NCBI GenBank assembly: GCA_964007475.1
Contig: OZ023274.1
Location: 26,937,090 to 27,001,089 of the forward strand
From: Hybos culiciformis
Lineage: Eukaryota > Arthropoda > Insecta > Diptera > Hybotidae
Direction: 5' to 3'
Length of the DNA: 64,000 bases
The position numbers and the translations under genes were made by a program. Below the pieces are notes generated by a model, which did not search any database, was not told the DNA's origin, and worked only from the letters and a program-made list of their open reading frames with translations. Positions 13,026 to 27,400 of this stretch are shown here, piece by piece. Position 1 is the stretch's first letter; each line of letters starts with the position of its first letter.

Positions 13026-13297
13026 GAGATGCGGTAAATTAGATCACATTATAAATTATTTATTTATTGTTTTTAGATAAATGCAAATATCAAACTGAAT
13101 TAATATAGCTATAAATAAAAGTGATGTTCTGATTTAATTTTTTGATTGTAGCTAGAAAATGTAATTTATTTTTGAATCAATTCTTTGAATGATATGTAAA
13201 TTAAATATGAACAAAGGAGAAAATTGGAAATTAATGCATGCTATTTTTGGTTTTTTGAATTGAAAAATTATAAATCATATCTAATTTACCACATCTC
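13026..13297. mobile_element. MITE-like element with GGTAAATTAGAT ends
   Basis: About 272 bp. Left end GAGATGCGGTAAATTAGATC is mirrored by the right end, which on the minus strand reads GAGATGTGGTAAATTAGATA. Both then run into ATTTATAAT-like sequence. No coding capacity and no clear target duplication. Confidence 0.5.
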
Positions 13298-15115
13298 CTT
13301 GGATCTTGATTTACTTTTTTGTACAGTTCCATACAATACATAATAACTATTTTGGACACAAGAATGTTGGTAATTTTCAATGAATTCATACAATGTAGTA
13401 AAATGTAAAATGTTTATTTGATATTTTATTATAATAAAGCTTTCAAGAGCTAGAACGATATAGATATAATCATCATGGCAGTTTGTTTAGCGTTTTGAAC
13501 TCAGAGAGTATATGAGATGTAACATATGAGAGATGTTTTTATTCTGTTTTCCTTGAATTAGAATGATATGTATGTAAATTTGTTACTAGTTGGAAATATA
13601 GCTACGTGAAGGAATGAATTTGAATTTAAACCTAAATGACAAAATTTAATTTAAAATATTTTATCGTTGAATTTATTTGCATTTATATTTAAAGAAGCTT
13701 AATAGAATAATTTGAGCTTTATTTGGGCTATTTTAATATACATTACATAGTAAAAATTATAGTTATACATTTTGTTTTACATGTGTAAAAAAAACAGAAT
13801 GATTTTCTCTAAATGTAAATGAAATTATAACTGAAATTATGTAATATGTATATGGATGCGTTAATTTTTTTTTTTTTCAATTTATTTCACTCTTTGTATT
13901 GATAATTCGTAAATAGTTTGTATTTTTATTCGGAATCACAATAGTTCATGCACCGTGCAGCAAATGTAATCAGAGTTGAATGGCTAGATATTTTAAAAAG
14001 ATTAAGCCATCTATCTGAAAAATTAAATGTTTATGGATTTGAGTTTGAATTTGAATTAAAATAAGACAAGTTCACAATGATATTATATAATGTTTCTTTA
14101 AAAAAAAGTTTCTTCCCATTTTTCGATCTAAAAGTAAACAGTTAATCAATCGACTAGTTTTGATTGTTACAAATAGGTACGTCCATTTTACATATTTTGC
14201 CAAAGATTATTTTCAGAATTTTCTAATAGTGCAAAATAAATATTTTCATATATGTATCTCCATTTTTTTATTTATTAAATAAAACTAGAATACAGATAGA
14301 GATAGTGTTCAACTCTTTTTTAATAACACATTTGATGATAAAAATGTTAATAAAAACCATATATTATGGAAAAAAATTCAAGTATTGTTTATCCGAAAAA
14401 TATTAAAATTTATTTAAACAAATTATTGAAACAAAATTTTAACTTGTGTTTTTCATTATTTTAGCTTAATATCGATGAATATTTTCTACATTACACAATT
14501 TTTAATAAATTTTAATAACTATCTAACAAATTAACTTTCTTACAAGATTAATTCATTATAATTTAGTATTCATTCATGTAATAAATTATTATTTTTTAAA
14601 TATATAAATAAAATATATTAAATATTTTATACATATAAAAATCTTCTATAGAATTGAAGAGTAATATAATTATCATTCATAAAAAAACAGTGGAGTTTCA
14701 AAAACGAAAACATAAAATATAAAAACGAGTGTTATGGTATGGTAAGCTTAATTTTTACTATTTTTTGTGATTTACAAATACTATATAAGTTTTTTTGTAT
14801 TTTCTTAAAAAATATATCATTAAAAGTCGTTAAGTCTTTTAGTTTTTTATTTTATTTTTATTTTTTTTAAATATACTTATTAAACGTAGTTCATAGTCAA
14901 ATGGTTTTTGTTGGTAATTAAAGTTCTACTCTATCTTTGAATTAAATGTGTACACAAAGAAAAAAAGGATTGAACAGTAAACTTATTCTATAAAAACTCG
15001 ATCATAAGTATAATGTATATATAAATATACCTACACATAAACTTTTTTGTTATAATTTGATTAATATTGAATATTGTTAATATACAAATAAAATAACTTA
15101 AAAGCTAATAATAGA

Positions 15116-15121
15116 TTTATT
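15116..15121 (-). terminator. Possible Dscam-like poly(A) signal
   Basis: AATAAA on the minus strand about 200 bases past the stop codon. Several other AATAAA matches lie nearby, so this is only a candidate. Confidence 0.25.
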
Positions 15122-15317
15122 TTTTTTTACTGTATAAAAAACAATCACATTCGAAAAAAGGGACAAAGTTAATATTATGTAAGTTATATCAGATTATATC
15201 AAATAAAAATAATTTACATACAAAATTTTTCATCAAATAAATGACTGTCTGATTTGATTTAAACCAGCAAGTTACCAATTGACTAGAATAAATTTAATTA
15301 ATTTTTTTTTAATTATA

Positions 15318-15474
15318 TTATACATTTATTTGAAATGCTTCTCGATTTAATTTCGGATTGGCACGTATACGTGGTGAGCTTTGGTGTGATGTTTTTTGTT
15401 TTTCACCAGAATCTGAAAATCGTGCTGGAGGATTTATATGATCTTGATAATTACTACTTGGATAATTTGATATG
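15318..15474 (-). CDS. Dscam-like last exon and stop
   Basis: Encodes ISNYPSSNYQDHINPPARFS, QSSPRIRANPKLNREAFQIN, V and TAA. The first base completes Ser with the preceding exon. Assigned from a TTTTTTAG acceptor and continuous frame. Confidence 0.87.
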
Positions 15475-18400
15475 CTAAAAAATTGGTGAGAGAGAATAAA
15501 ATTTAAGGCATATAAGTTTGATTTTCTTTATGAAAAAGAAACAGAATACGATATAACATTTTACAACAAACACACAGAAACACATTTCCTAACATTAACA
15601 GATTCATAACAAACATTCTTCAAAATTATTTACATCTAGCATCAGAGATTAAGGGTTCGAAAAACAAAATTTTCTTGGATTTTTAGATGGGACTATTTTT
15701 TGAATCAACAAAAAAATTGGGAACATTCTAATTAATCCTTATTTTAGTTATTATAATTAGATTCTGACCTTGATAATGTTATTTATTGCCTTATTAGCAT
15801 GGTAAGTAGGAGCTAAAACAATTAAAATCAAATTCACAGAAATTTTGCTATCAAGTTAGAACTTTGCTGTCAATGACATAAAAAATAAAAAGATTAATCT
15901 GATTTTTAAATTTTTTTTTTTCATAGCGAAAATAAAAATATTTTACTATATAACTATTAAAATTAGTGTCAAAATGATAAATATAGGAAATAAATATTTT
16001 AAAATATAGAAGTAGTTGAAGGCTCGAAATTAATAAAAATTTAAATTTCCTCTTAACATTCTTAAAAAAATATATAAAAGTAGAGACTGGGTGGTAGGTT
16101 GAAAAAAAGTATTTTATAATTAATTAAAATTTAATAGGATTTGAGATATTAATTTATAGTTTTTATATAAAATGAAACAAGAAAGTCTCGGGAAAAGAGC
16201 TAGTACCTAAGCATAAAATAATTTTTCCTGTTCTAAAATCCATTTAAGTCTGATTGTAAATTAAAAAAAAAATTACCAAGCCATTCTATTTAAAAATAAA
16301 CGATTTAGTTTCTTAGATATAAATTGCATTAAATTTATCATAAAATAGTTTTTCAAATATAATATTGTTTGAAAAACATATTTTTAATAAATTATACTTA
16401 TTTAAGTCCAACGAGAATATCGTCTTTTTGTTAAGATTTTATTTTGTTGTTTGTTGTTTTCATTGTTTTTGTGGTGAAAGATCTAATTTTAAATGATACT
16501 ACAACAAAAACACTTAAATTTACAAACTAAAATAATCTACAGGTTTTTGCAATCGATTTGATTTGATTTTATGGCTAAGATACCTAAATGTAGTTTCTTC
16601 GTTGTGACTTGAATAACCACTGGAACTTCTTACATGTCGTTTAGATATATTTGATGATGATGATTTCCCTGATTTTCTTGAAGAAAATGATGGTTTAGGC
16701 TTTCTTGACAGGCTTGTTGGAGTAGTTTCTGATGACGACGATGTTTCATCTTGAGGGTCTAGTACATTTATTTAAAAAATTATTATTAATTGCGTTTGTC
16801 TTTATTTACATATTTCATAAATTAATTCCATAATGTAATTAAGTGTTCAAATTAATAGAAGCACTTTTAACAACAACATTTTTAGACTTAAGTTTTATGT
16901 TATTCTCATTTAGAGGGACCAACTTTAAATTTTACCAATTATTTTCAAGTCAACTATTTGAAGTTTTCTACAAAAATTTATCAGATTGAAAAATGTATTT
17001 TGTCGCTGATACAAAGAGAAATATCAAAATTATCATTCAAAACAAATGTTTTATCTCAAAATATAACTTGGAAAAACTAATATTTTTCAACCCATAAAAG
17101 TTGTATCAAAACGTCGGTCTAAGTATGAAAAAAATAAAACTTAAGAAAACTGATAAATTATTGGTTTAAAAAATATTAAAATTTAGAGCTGCTATTAATT
17201 TGTGCACTGTACTGTACCTCTTGATGGCCTGTATTTTGCCGAGTTAACAGCGCGCTGACTCAAATCGTTGTCCGATTCTGAACCCAATGTGTCATATTCT
17301 GTAATTGGTATGTGAAGTGTTAGGATTTTCCTAACTTCGGAATCTGTTGAACCTGGATTGTCCGATTCTAAAAAGTTTAGTACGAATTTTTTTGATGATG
17401 ATTTGGTTGAATGAGTTCGAATGATTTTATTTAGTTTTGTCTTTTTTTTTCATAAGGATGGAAAAACAAGGATGTGATGATTTTTAGGATATCCGAGATA
17501 TATTCACTATGTAATATGTTTACCGATATTAAAAAACAAGTTTCTGATTGTATTATGAGTGTTGTAATATGAAAGTGAAGCGTTTTATTATGTAATTTTT
17601 AGGAGCTAATTTAAAATCAAAATACAAATACAAAACTAGAAGGGATGAGGATGACAAATCAAATGAATAAATGAAGTTTGAATATTGTATAAAATATACC
17701 TTGACTTTCAGAATGTGGATCTCGTAATCTTCCTCCTTTTCGCCTTACCTTGGTATACTCTGGTTCTTTATTCTGGAATAAATGATAACTAAAGTTTTTC
17801 ACTATTTATTCCTTTAATAATAATTTATGTTCTCATAAAATAAGATAGGTACAATAATAATGTATTTTTGTATAAAATATTAGCAAATGAATTTTTAATT
17901 TTTGTACTCACATGATAGCTGTCTGGCTTAACGTCGTGATATACAAATGATCCACGAACCGAATGATATGGACCACTGTACACATTGCCACTGTAAGAAC
18001 TTTCACTGTATGTTTGTTTATTAAGCTGGAAAGTTGCATAAGGGCAGATGTCTTCGATATATTCATTACCTTCAGCTTTAAAACTACCCGAATCGTTAGA
18101 ATTTGAATTTCGATTGGCTACAGGATTACAACGAACAGCTATATATTGTTGGTCTCGATTTTGCTTATTTTGTAAATTAGCTAATGATGGTGATTCAGAC
18201 ATTGATGTTGATGGAACACGATTACGATCGCTTAATTCTAAAAAAATATTAAGTTTGTTAAACCATCTTTTGTTCAACGTTTTTTTTTATTACATCTTTG
18301 ATAATTTAAAATTTTTAATTTAGTAAATTATTTTTTTAAGTAATAATATGCTTAATACTCACTTCGTTTTCTTATAAATAGTACGGCAGCAATTAATCCT

Positions 18401-21400
18401 AAAAGACATAACAATGATAGACAAACTGGTATTAATACTTTGAAATTAGCGTAAAAAGGACTATCACTAATATGAGACACAGGTGTTGAGTGATCTGGAC
18501 TATACATAATACCTTGTGGAAATAATGTAGTGAAGTTGTAAATAGCAGTTGTGGAACCTGCATTATTGTGTGCAGTTACTTTTAGCTGAAATGATTAACA
18601 AGTGATAATCAATAGAAGATTATAAAGCAGTTAAAAACTTTCATAACTTACTTGATATTTCGTTCCAGCTTGTAGATCAGTAACCGTATATATTCGTTCT
18701 GTTGGTGCTATATGATTAGATATAACGTTCCATTGAGACCTGCAAATTTTTCTTTTTTAAATAATGCCTTGAAATTAAAACAGAATTCATACCTTCCATA
18801 CAAGCGACATTCAATAACGAAGTATAAAATTCCACAACCTCCATCACCCCAGGAATCTAACCAACAAGTTACACTGGTCTGGTTATTGGTTATCATCTGG
18901 GTATGTTTCGGCTGAACTGGTGCATTACCTTTAGTAAAAGTATTGACAATATCACAGGGCAAACCAGTACCAATTTTATTGTAGGCTGTTATATACAACT
19001 GATATCGAGTTCCACACCACAAATTACTCAGTAAGTGAGAATTCGTTTTAGAATCTATCTGAAGTTCTTCCCAGTCTCCATTATCGCGTTTATAATTAAT
19101 AACATATCCAAGAATAGGACTGCCACCATGTTTGTTATCCGTCCACTCTAGTAATAAACTATCTGTAAAAGTATTAACAACAATTAAACTAGGTGGTTCT
19201 GGTGGAACTTTAATAATAACATTGTAAACTATTTCATCCTTTCCCCAAGTATTTTCAACACTACAGGTGTAATTTCCGGCATCAGTACTTTGACAATCCT
19301 TTATAAAAAGTGTTCCATTTTTCGCAATTGTTTTGCGTGCATTCGTTTCCATTGCATGGCCATCTTGCCTCCAAATTGTAACCGGCGCTGGTACTCCTAC
19401 TTTCCTACAGGGTAGCATCAAATTCTCTTTCCAAGGCGTCACAATTCGTTGACTGAAAGATACAATTCTTGCAGGAACTTTGGTATTTGGATGAACGGTG
19501 ACCACTTCAGTTTTTTCACCTTCACCCATTTTAGTAGAAGCTGTTAACCAGAATTGGTAAGTTGCACCTTCTTGGAGTCGATTTGTCTCATGTAGTTCAA
19601 CATGCGGTCCTAGAATTCTTTTATGAGCTCCTTCTTCTCTTCCACCTTCTAAGACTGACATATAAAAAGTGTAACCCGTCTGTGAAAAAATGTTCATTAA
19701 ATTGACTTATATACACACATTATAGAGAGATTGAATATGCTTACGATTTCACCATTTGGGCGAGCAGGAGGCAACCATGATATAATAGTTTTTGTATTTG
19801 AAGCCGGAATGGCTTTAATGTCTTCTGGCGCGGAGGGAACTACAATCATTTTTGTAAATATTTATCACTTCTTTACCTACTAAAGATCACTTACCATCTT
19901 CATGGGTTCTACAGAAAAACGGCTTCGTTTTTACACCATCGCCAATTTTAGTATAAGCCAAAACCCAAACAGTGTAGTTTGTAAATTTCTGTAGATCCTC
20001 AATGGTCACGTACTGATTTTTCGACTCAACCACTTCGACATCTTGCTCTGTAAATTAAAATTTAAGTGTTTATTTTTTAAGTATTTAACATTTTTGGTTT
20101 CAACCATTCAACAGTATTTTGATCAATTCTGAGTATAAATATGCCAGTATAATACTTATAGGGGCGAAGATTACTTACCATAGAGTTCATCCACTGATAT
20201 ATAAAAAACTTTATACCCTCGAATTCTCCCATTTTGTCCATCAAATTCAGGCGGGGACCATGTTATGTAAATTGAAGTTGAACTCAAAACATCACACTGT
20301 GGGCTTTCAGGCGGCGATGAAGGTGCTGGGATAGAAATAACAACATTGCATGAATAAATTGTTTGAAAGAATCGTTCTGTTTTTAAACTTACAGTCCTCT
20401 AGTGTTTGAACCAAAATCTCTTTGCTTGGGGGTCCGCTACCCTGACTCGTGTAAGATTGCACAACAATATTGTATAAAGTAAACTTATTTAAATTTGTAA
20501 GGACCGTTTCTCCGCCAAAATGAGATCGCACTTCGACTGTTTTAAAATTAAAACCAACTGTTGGATTTATTTCTTTATCTTCCGGTGATGCTGCTATTTG
20601 ATAACCAACATAATATCCTAATAAAATTCCATTCCAGTGATCTCGATCTGGAGCTTCCCATGACACCGAAATTTCCGTCGATGATTTAGCTTCACCTCGA
20701 ACATTTAATGGTGGTCCAGATGGTACTTCTTCTAAAGTCGTTACTTGAACTACTTCAGAAAAATCTGAAGAGCCTAATTTATTTTCAGCTGACATTCTAA
20801 TATGGTATGCTTTTGCTGGTTTCAGGTGCTGAATATTAACAACTGTTTGAGCACCAGTTATAGAAATTCGCTCTGCATTTTGCCAAGTTTCTAGAAAACA
20901 ATAATAAATAATTTTATATACACGATAAAGCAGTTCCATTTATTGTAACTCTTTTTAAGTAGGTGTACCATACACTATGCATAATATATGTTTTAGTACA
21001 TACATTATGCATCAATTTATTTTAACAAGAAAAATATTTAAAATATTTTGATCTAAAAAAATTTGTTTGTCAATTTATTTTTCGCCAAAATGTGTGAATG
21101 AATGGTTCAATATATTTACAGAATATTTCAATGTGGATTTTTTTCTTGTTTTCTGCTTGGCAAAAGAAATGCATAATATGAAAATTTAATTGTGAACAAG
21201 ATTGCAGAAAAAAAAAGTAAAAAGACGCTTAAGTTGATTAATAAATATGAAAATAATGCATATTATTTTATTCTGTATTATATACGTATAGTTATATTAG
21301 TTTTGTAGTTAACTATTTTTTAGTTAATTCCAGATACCTTTAAAATATGATTACCTAATACTGTATATATACAATTTTTCATCAAAGTAGTAATATTAGT

Positions 21401-24400
21401 TTGTAAGAATAAATAAATAATAAATAAATTATAAATAAATTTTATAAGTTTGTAAATAAAAAGTGGTGCAATAATACATAATGATTAAAATAGAATTGAA
21501 TAAAGAAATTAAATATATATAAGTAACTTCCTATGTTGATGCCTGCTCTATCACATATTATTTTACTAAGACGATGACTTTATGAAAAAAAATACAGAAC
21601 AGTATATCAAAAATGAAATATGTGGCCCATTTTCGATTTCGGATCAATTTTTGAACACTCGATTTCCATCCATAGTCCGGCGCACGATTAGGGGCTAAAT
21701 ATTTTTCTTAGTTTTCTTCAATCGACATCTACTTACATACCAATTTTAAATGATATCCATTTCCATGAAGGACCTACTATTTTTTTAGGTCCCTCTAATT
21801 TACATCGATCTACCCCGATACTAGTTTTGATTAAAATCAATTTTAGGTTTACCCCTGATATCCATTATTTCAAAATCCAGTATACAAAATCCAGTAAGAC
21901 AAAATCCAGTAATAAAAAATCCAGAAAATCCAAAATCCAGTGGTCAAAAATCCAGTAGAGCCAAAATTCAGAAAGCCAAAATCCACTAAAATCCAGTAAA
22001 ATCCAGTATTTTATAAAATAATAATCGGCGCGCGCCGATTATTATTTTATAAAATACTGGATTTTACTGGATAAAACTTATATTTTAATATAAAATTCAC
22101 AATAGTCCCGAGGACTATTATTTTATCTTGGCCATCATTAAAATCTTTGTTCGATAGTACAAAAAGTTCACCCTCCAAGTTCTGAAATTAATGGCTTTCT
22201 TACTCGAACAATTTTTTTAATCTGAGCTTATTGTGAATGAAATCGAAAAAGTAAAAGCTGGGAATAAATTGATTAAAAAGAAAAGATATGTTCAACGAGA
22301 AAAAAATATTTCAAACGTTATTGTTAACCGAAGAAATATGACGAAATTCGAATACCTGAAGGCGATTGCCATAAATGTTTCACTTTAATTTTTATTTTTT
22401 TTAAACAATTTTGAATTACATTTTTTTCCTTTTATAAATAAATAAATATATTTATATGAAATTTTGTTTAATTTTTTTTTAAAAATAGGCACTGGATTTT
22501 GCCTTACTGGATTTTGTCTTCTGGATTTTAAATTTTGTCTACTGGATTTTGGCTCTACTGGATTTTTTTCAAAACTGGATTTTTGTTCGACTGGATTTTA
22601 AAATACTGGATAATGGGGGGTTCCCGTGGGATAATATGTACATATACTATTGGATTTCCTTAACTTGAATTTAATCATGTTGTATTATGTTAAAGTAACA
22701 ATAAAATTATTTTATGTGCAGATAAAACCTACCAGTTATTGGTTTATAAAAAATATGATATTCTTCAATTGGACTATTTCCAGCAAAAGGTTGACTCCAC
22801 GTCAGTTGTAAACTTCTTGATTGTTGTGAATTAATTCTTAAATTTTTTGGTTGCTCAGGAACTTCTTGCACAATTAATTGAATTGACATTTCATCCTATA
22901 TAGTACAGATAAAAATAATGTATTATTTAAATATACTAGGACGACTAGGTATAGTTTTTCTTTTATTTAAAGGATATTTTCATGTTTTCATTTTCTGTCT
23001 GTCAACTGAAGAAATATAAATTTAAATATTATATAATGCTTTATTAGAATCAGCAACCAGTGCAACTCTAACGAAGAAATTGCCAAAACAAGTTTTACAA
23101 GTCACTTACAGAACAAATTAATTACTTCAATTCGGGAAATTTAACTTCACTGTACACTATCCATTATTATTATGTAAGTCATTTGTTTTTAAACTATCTG
23201 CAACTATGTAATTTGTTTTCTTGTTTGTACTTAAATTTTTCAACTCTTACAGAATTAAAAAAAAAGAGTGAAAATAGCCAAATATTTGTTTTTTTATTTT
23301 GTATGTAATTATTTATTCAAATTTTTTTTTGTTCAAAATAAATCGGAATAAATGTAAAACCCAAATTAAGTGCTATAATATACATATATGCATTAGATAG
23401 TTTTCATTCGTATATGTAGAAGTATAAGCATACATGTATTTATTATATAAAGCTATTTACATATGTAGAAAACGAAATCTGAATATTAGATAAAAAGTCA
23501 AATAAGTATATATAATTTGTAAGTTAAATGTAGTAACAAATTGTACATAGTTATGTACATAGAAGAAAAATTGATCCAAATTTTTCAAATGAAAACTATT
23601 TAATATTAAGGCATATATGAAAAATGAAAAATTCATGGTATATATATTGTCTCTACACAAAATACAGAAAAATGAATATATCTAATATTCATAAAATATT
23701 TAAGATAACTATATAATATTAATGAAAGAAAATTTAAACAAAACAGTATTCACCTGTCCAAATGCATTGCTAGCTTGACAAACATAGATTCCAGTATCCT
23801 GTCGATAGGTGTGTGATATTCCCAATTCCGATACCATGCCATCATCAAGAACTTGTTCTCTAATTGTATATCTTAAAAAGATGATAAATAGAAAATAAAA
23901 AATAAAAAAAAAATTATTTTTTTTAAAAGCAATAAATTTGTTTAAATAAATTATGGCAAACAATGTTCTTTATTCTCATTTCAAATTGAATTAGATTTAA
24001 ACTAGAGAATAAATTTTCTTTTCAAATGCACTTTAATGCCCAACAATATAATGCATTATACTTTATTTACCAACCTTGTATCCATAGATTCATCTAAAGC
24101 TTGCTGAGTGCTTTGCATTTTCCATTTTATATCAATTGGATTATCTCCCTGAACATTGCATTGGATATGAACTTGCTTTTGTTTAGCAACAGAAATTTGT
24201 TTGCTTTTTGTTTGAAAATGAGCAGGTACTGATTATATTATATTGTTGTTCATAATATGGACATTAATTTCAACATAAATTATACATAAAAAAAACAAAA
24301 AATATATATATTTTACAGCATTGAAAAAAAAATACAATAAAAGTTTCAATTTTATAAAAATATAATTAAAATTTAATAAAATCTCATTTAATAATTCAAC

Positions 24401-27400
24401 AATAAGGTGATTGAATAATTGCTAGTATGCAGAAATATTTATTAATAACGATTTCTATTTTTGTTAAAAAATCTTTTCAAAAAATACTTAAATGGATTTG
24501 TTGTATTAATTTATAAAGAATTGTAGGTACACAATCAGGACTTTATTTTTTTTTTTGAAAAATATGGGAATTTCATATTAAGTCAACGACAATTTATTGT
24601 AGTTATAAATTTTTTTAAATTTTTCCACTATAATTATATAATTTAAAATATAATTTACCATTAACTTTTAAAAATATCACTTTACTAACACCAGAACCAA
24701 TATTATTTTTTGCTTCACATAAAAAATGTCCTTGAGATTCTTTACTGATTTTCTTAAATTGTATCGAGCCATTTATGTACAGCTGAACATTTGGTTCATA
24801 TAAAAAATCTTTATATTCTCCAGGACTTGTTCCAATTGCTTTTTTCCATGTTATTGTCGGTTTTGGATAGCCGTCGGATTGGCAGTGTAATATTACATCT
24901 TGACCAGCTTGTACGCTAGTATCTTTTGGTTCTAATACCCATTTAGGTGGTACATTAACAGTTAGTGGCACTGTAAATTTTTCTGTACCAGCAACATTAT
25001 TTGCAATACAAGTATAGTTTCCAGAATGTTCAGATGAAATATGTTCAACTACTAGACTGGCAGAGTATTCATCAAGTCGTCGTATCACTTCGTTTCTTAA
25101 AAAAAAAAGTTTAGCTAAAATATATATTTTTTTAAATAAAATTAATTAATTTACCCCGTTCCAATCAACGGTTTTCCATTACGCTCCCATCGAAAACTTA
25201 CAGGTAAATCACCTTCAAGTATTTGGCACGAAATTGCTGCCCTCATACCTTCGCGCAGCATATTAGTCATCGATTGGATTGGCATTATTTTTGGAGGAAC
25301 TGTTGCACCATGATCAAAAAGAAAAAAAAAATTAAATGGTTCATGTTGGCATTGAAATCAATAGAAGCCTGTACATAACACAAATGTGCACTATATGAAT
25401 ATTAAAAAATATGTAAAATGCATTTGTACGTTATACATACATATATTTACTTCAAGTTTCACTTGGAAGTAAGTAGTATAATCTGTGAAATAAATAAAAT
25501 TTTGTTCTGCAACCGGAAAATCTCTAAGGATTTTTTTTTTGCCTGGGTAAAGCAAAAAGTATACAACAGTATACTGTGTACTTAATAATGTACATTAAAT
25601 TTTACTTTTTTTTTGTCGTTTACATAAATTTAGCTATTTAATTAATTTAAGCCAAATGGTAAAATGGTTATTTAAAAAAATAACCAACTATTATATACCG
25701 TGTACGTAAGTCTTTTATATATAAGAGAATAAATCTTAACGTATTAGCAAAGGGATATCACTATGAGGATGAAGATAGGAGTGAGAAGAAATACATACGT
25801 TGGAGGATAAGGTTGATACATATATAAGAAAGCGGATACAATTTACTCAATTTAATTGTAAACACAAACAATGTATATAAGGAAGAGTTGGTGATGTCTT
25901 TAAAATATTTGACTTATGGGTTCAACAATCTAATAAAATTATAATATGATTCTAAATTCCATAAATTCATTCTGGCACTTATACTTTTACATAGTGAGGT
26001 ATTTTTTGGCGCAGTGAAATAAGGCCGCGTGAAATAAGGCCGCGATAGGTTTTTTGTTGCGATCTTATTTCATTTTGAAAAATGAAATAAAACCGCTAAA
26101 AAATCTTCGCGGCCTTATTTCATTTTGAAAAATGAAATAAGACCGCAATAAAAAAAAAATTATCGGATGTCTAATTTTATTTTTATAAATGAAATAAGGC
26201 CGCGTAATCTTGTGAGGTGAGCACACAAGGCAGAGGACAGCAGGGTGGCGAGCGGACCAACCGCCCGCCCGCCGCCCTGCTGCCCCCTGCCCTGTGTGTT
26301 CACCTCACAAGATTTTTTATCGAGGTCTTATTTCATTTCGAAACATGAAATTACAACACGGCCTTATTTCATTTATAAAAATGAAATTAGCCCTCCGATA
26401 ATTTTTTTTTTGTCGCGGTCTTATTTCATTTTTCAAAATGAAATAAGGCTGTGATGATTTTGGTTGCGGTCTTATTTCGTTTTTCAAAATGAAATAAGGC
26501 CGCGAGGATTTTTTTTGCGGTCTAATTCATTTTTCAAAATGAAATAAGACCGCAACAAAAAATTCTCGCCGCCTTATTTCACGCGACCTTATTTCCATCT
26601 CCCGTATTTTCTTCTATCTATAAATTAATTTGGTTTTTTGAGTTTTGTATTTACTGTTTTTTTATTTTGCTTTACAAACCCCATACGTTTTTGCTTTGAT
26701 TGTGCTAACATTACCGAGAGAACACTGATTTTAATGAATCAAAATATAACTATTATTGTTTTGGTTATAATTGCGCATATTGGTAAAGAAATATTGTGAT
26801 ACTGGTGTAAAATATTGTTTCTTGTTTCAATATTTTAACTCGGTTTGAATTGATGGTGTTAAATCACTACTATAACGAATATGAATTTTTATATATATAA
26901 ATTATATATAAACGAGTATGAATTTTTATTTATTTTTATTTATTTTTAATTAACTTAAATTAAACATTAATAATTATTGTAAAAAATCTGTTAAGGATGA
27001 AATCCGATAGAACAATTCAATAAATAAATAAATAAAATGTTTTTTTTTAAATACAGCGATAATCGTTTGTATAAATCGACTCTACAAATATTTTTATAAA
27101 AGCTGTAGTGCTGGAAGTTAACACACATCTGAACTGAACTTAAGATGTCGAGGTTTGAAACCAAAAAAAGATCATAGTTAATACAGATCGAATTCTCTTA
27201 GCACGAACCATGAATATAATGGACAATTTTTCAGAATTTTTTGCTTAAAACTGTAAACATGTAAATGGGCTGAAATATCTAATAAGGATTGAGTGAGAGA
27301 AATTTGTTTATCTGCTTACAGATTTTGATACGTTCTGTACCAAATCGTATAGGTATGAAGATTTCTTTTTTGACAAAAATCATAATTTTATATTACTAAG

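Larger units (their letters stand above)
9498..15317. other. Intergenic region between convergent genes
   Basis: AT-rich DNA between the CERT stop and the Dscam-like stop. It holds the two MITE-like elements listed separately (11110-11534 and 13026-13297) and the 3' UTRs of both genes. No exon-like coding segment was recognised on either strand. Confidence 0.6.

Noticed and set aside
18048..18323. Plus-strand reading frame of about 90 codons
   Set aside because: Antisense shadow of the Dscam-like tail exon at 17912-18237; no family resemblance.
26245..26454. Plus-strand Pro/Cys-rich then FISK-repeat reading frame
   Set aside because: It is the translation of the GC-rich foldback core and its iterated motif, not a gene.
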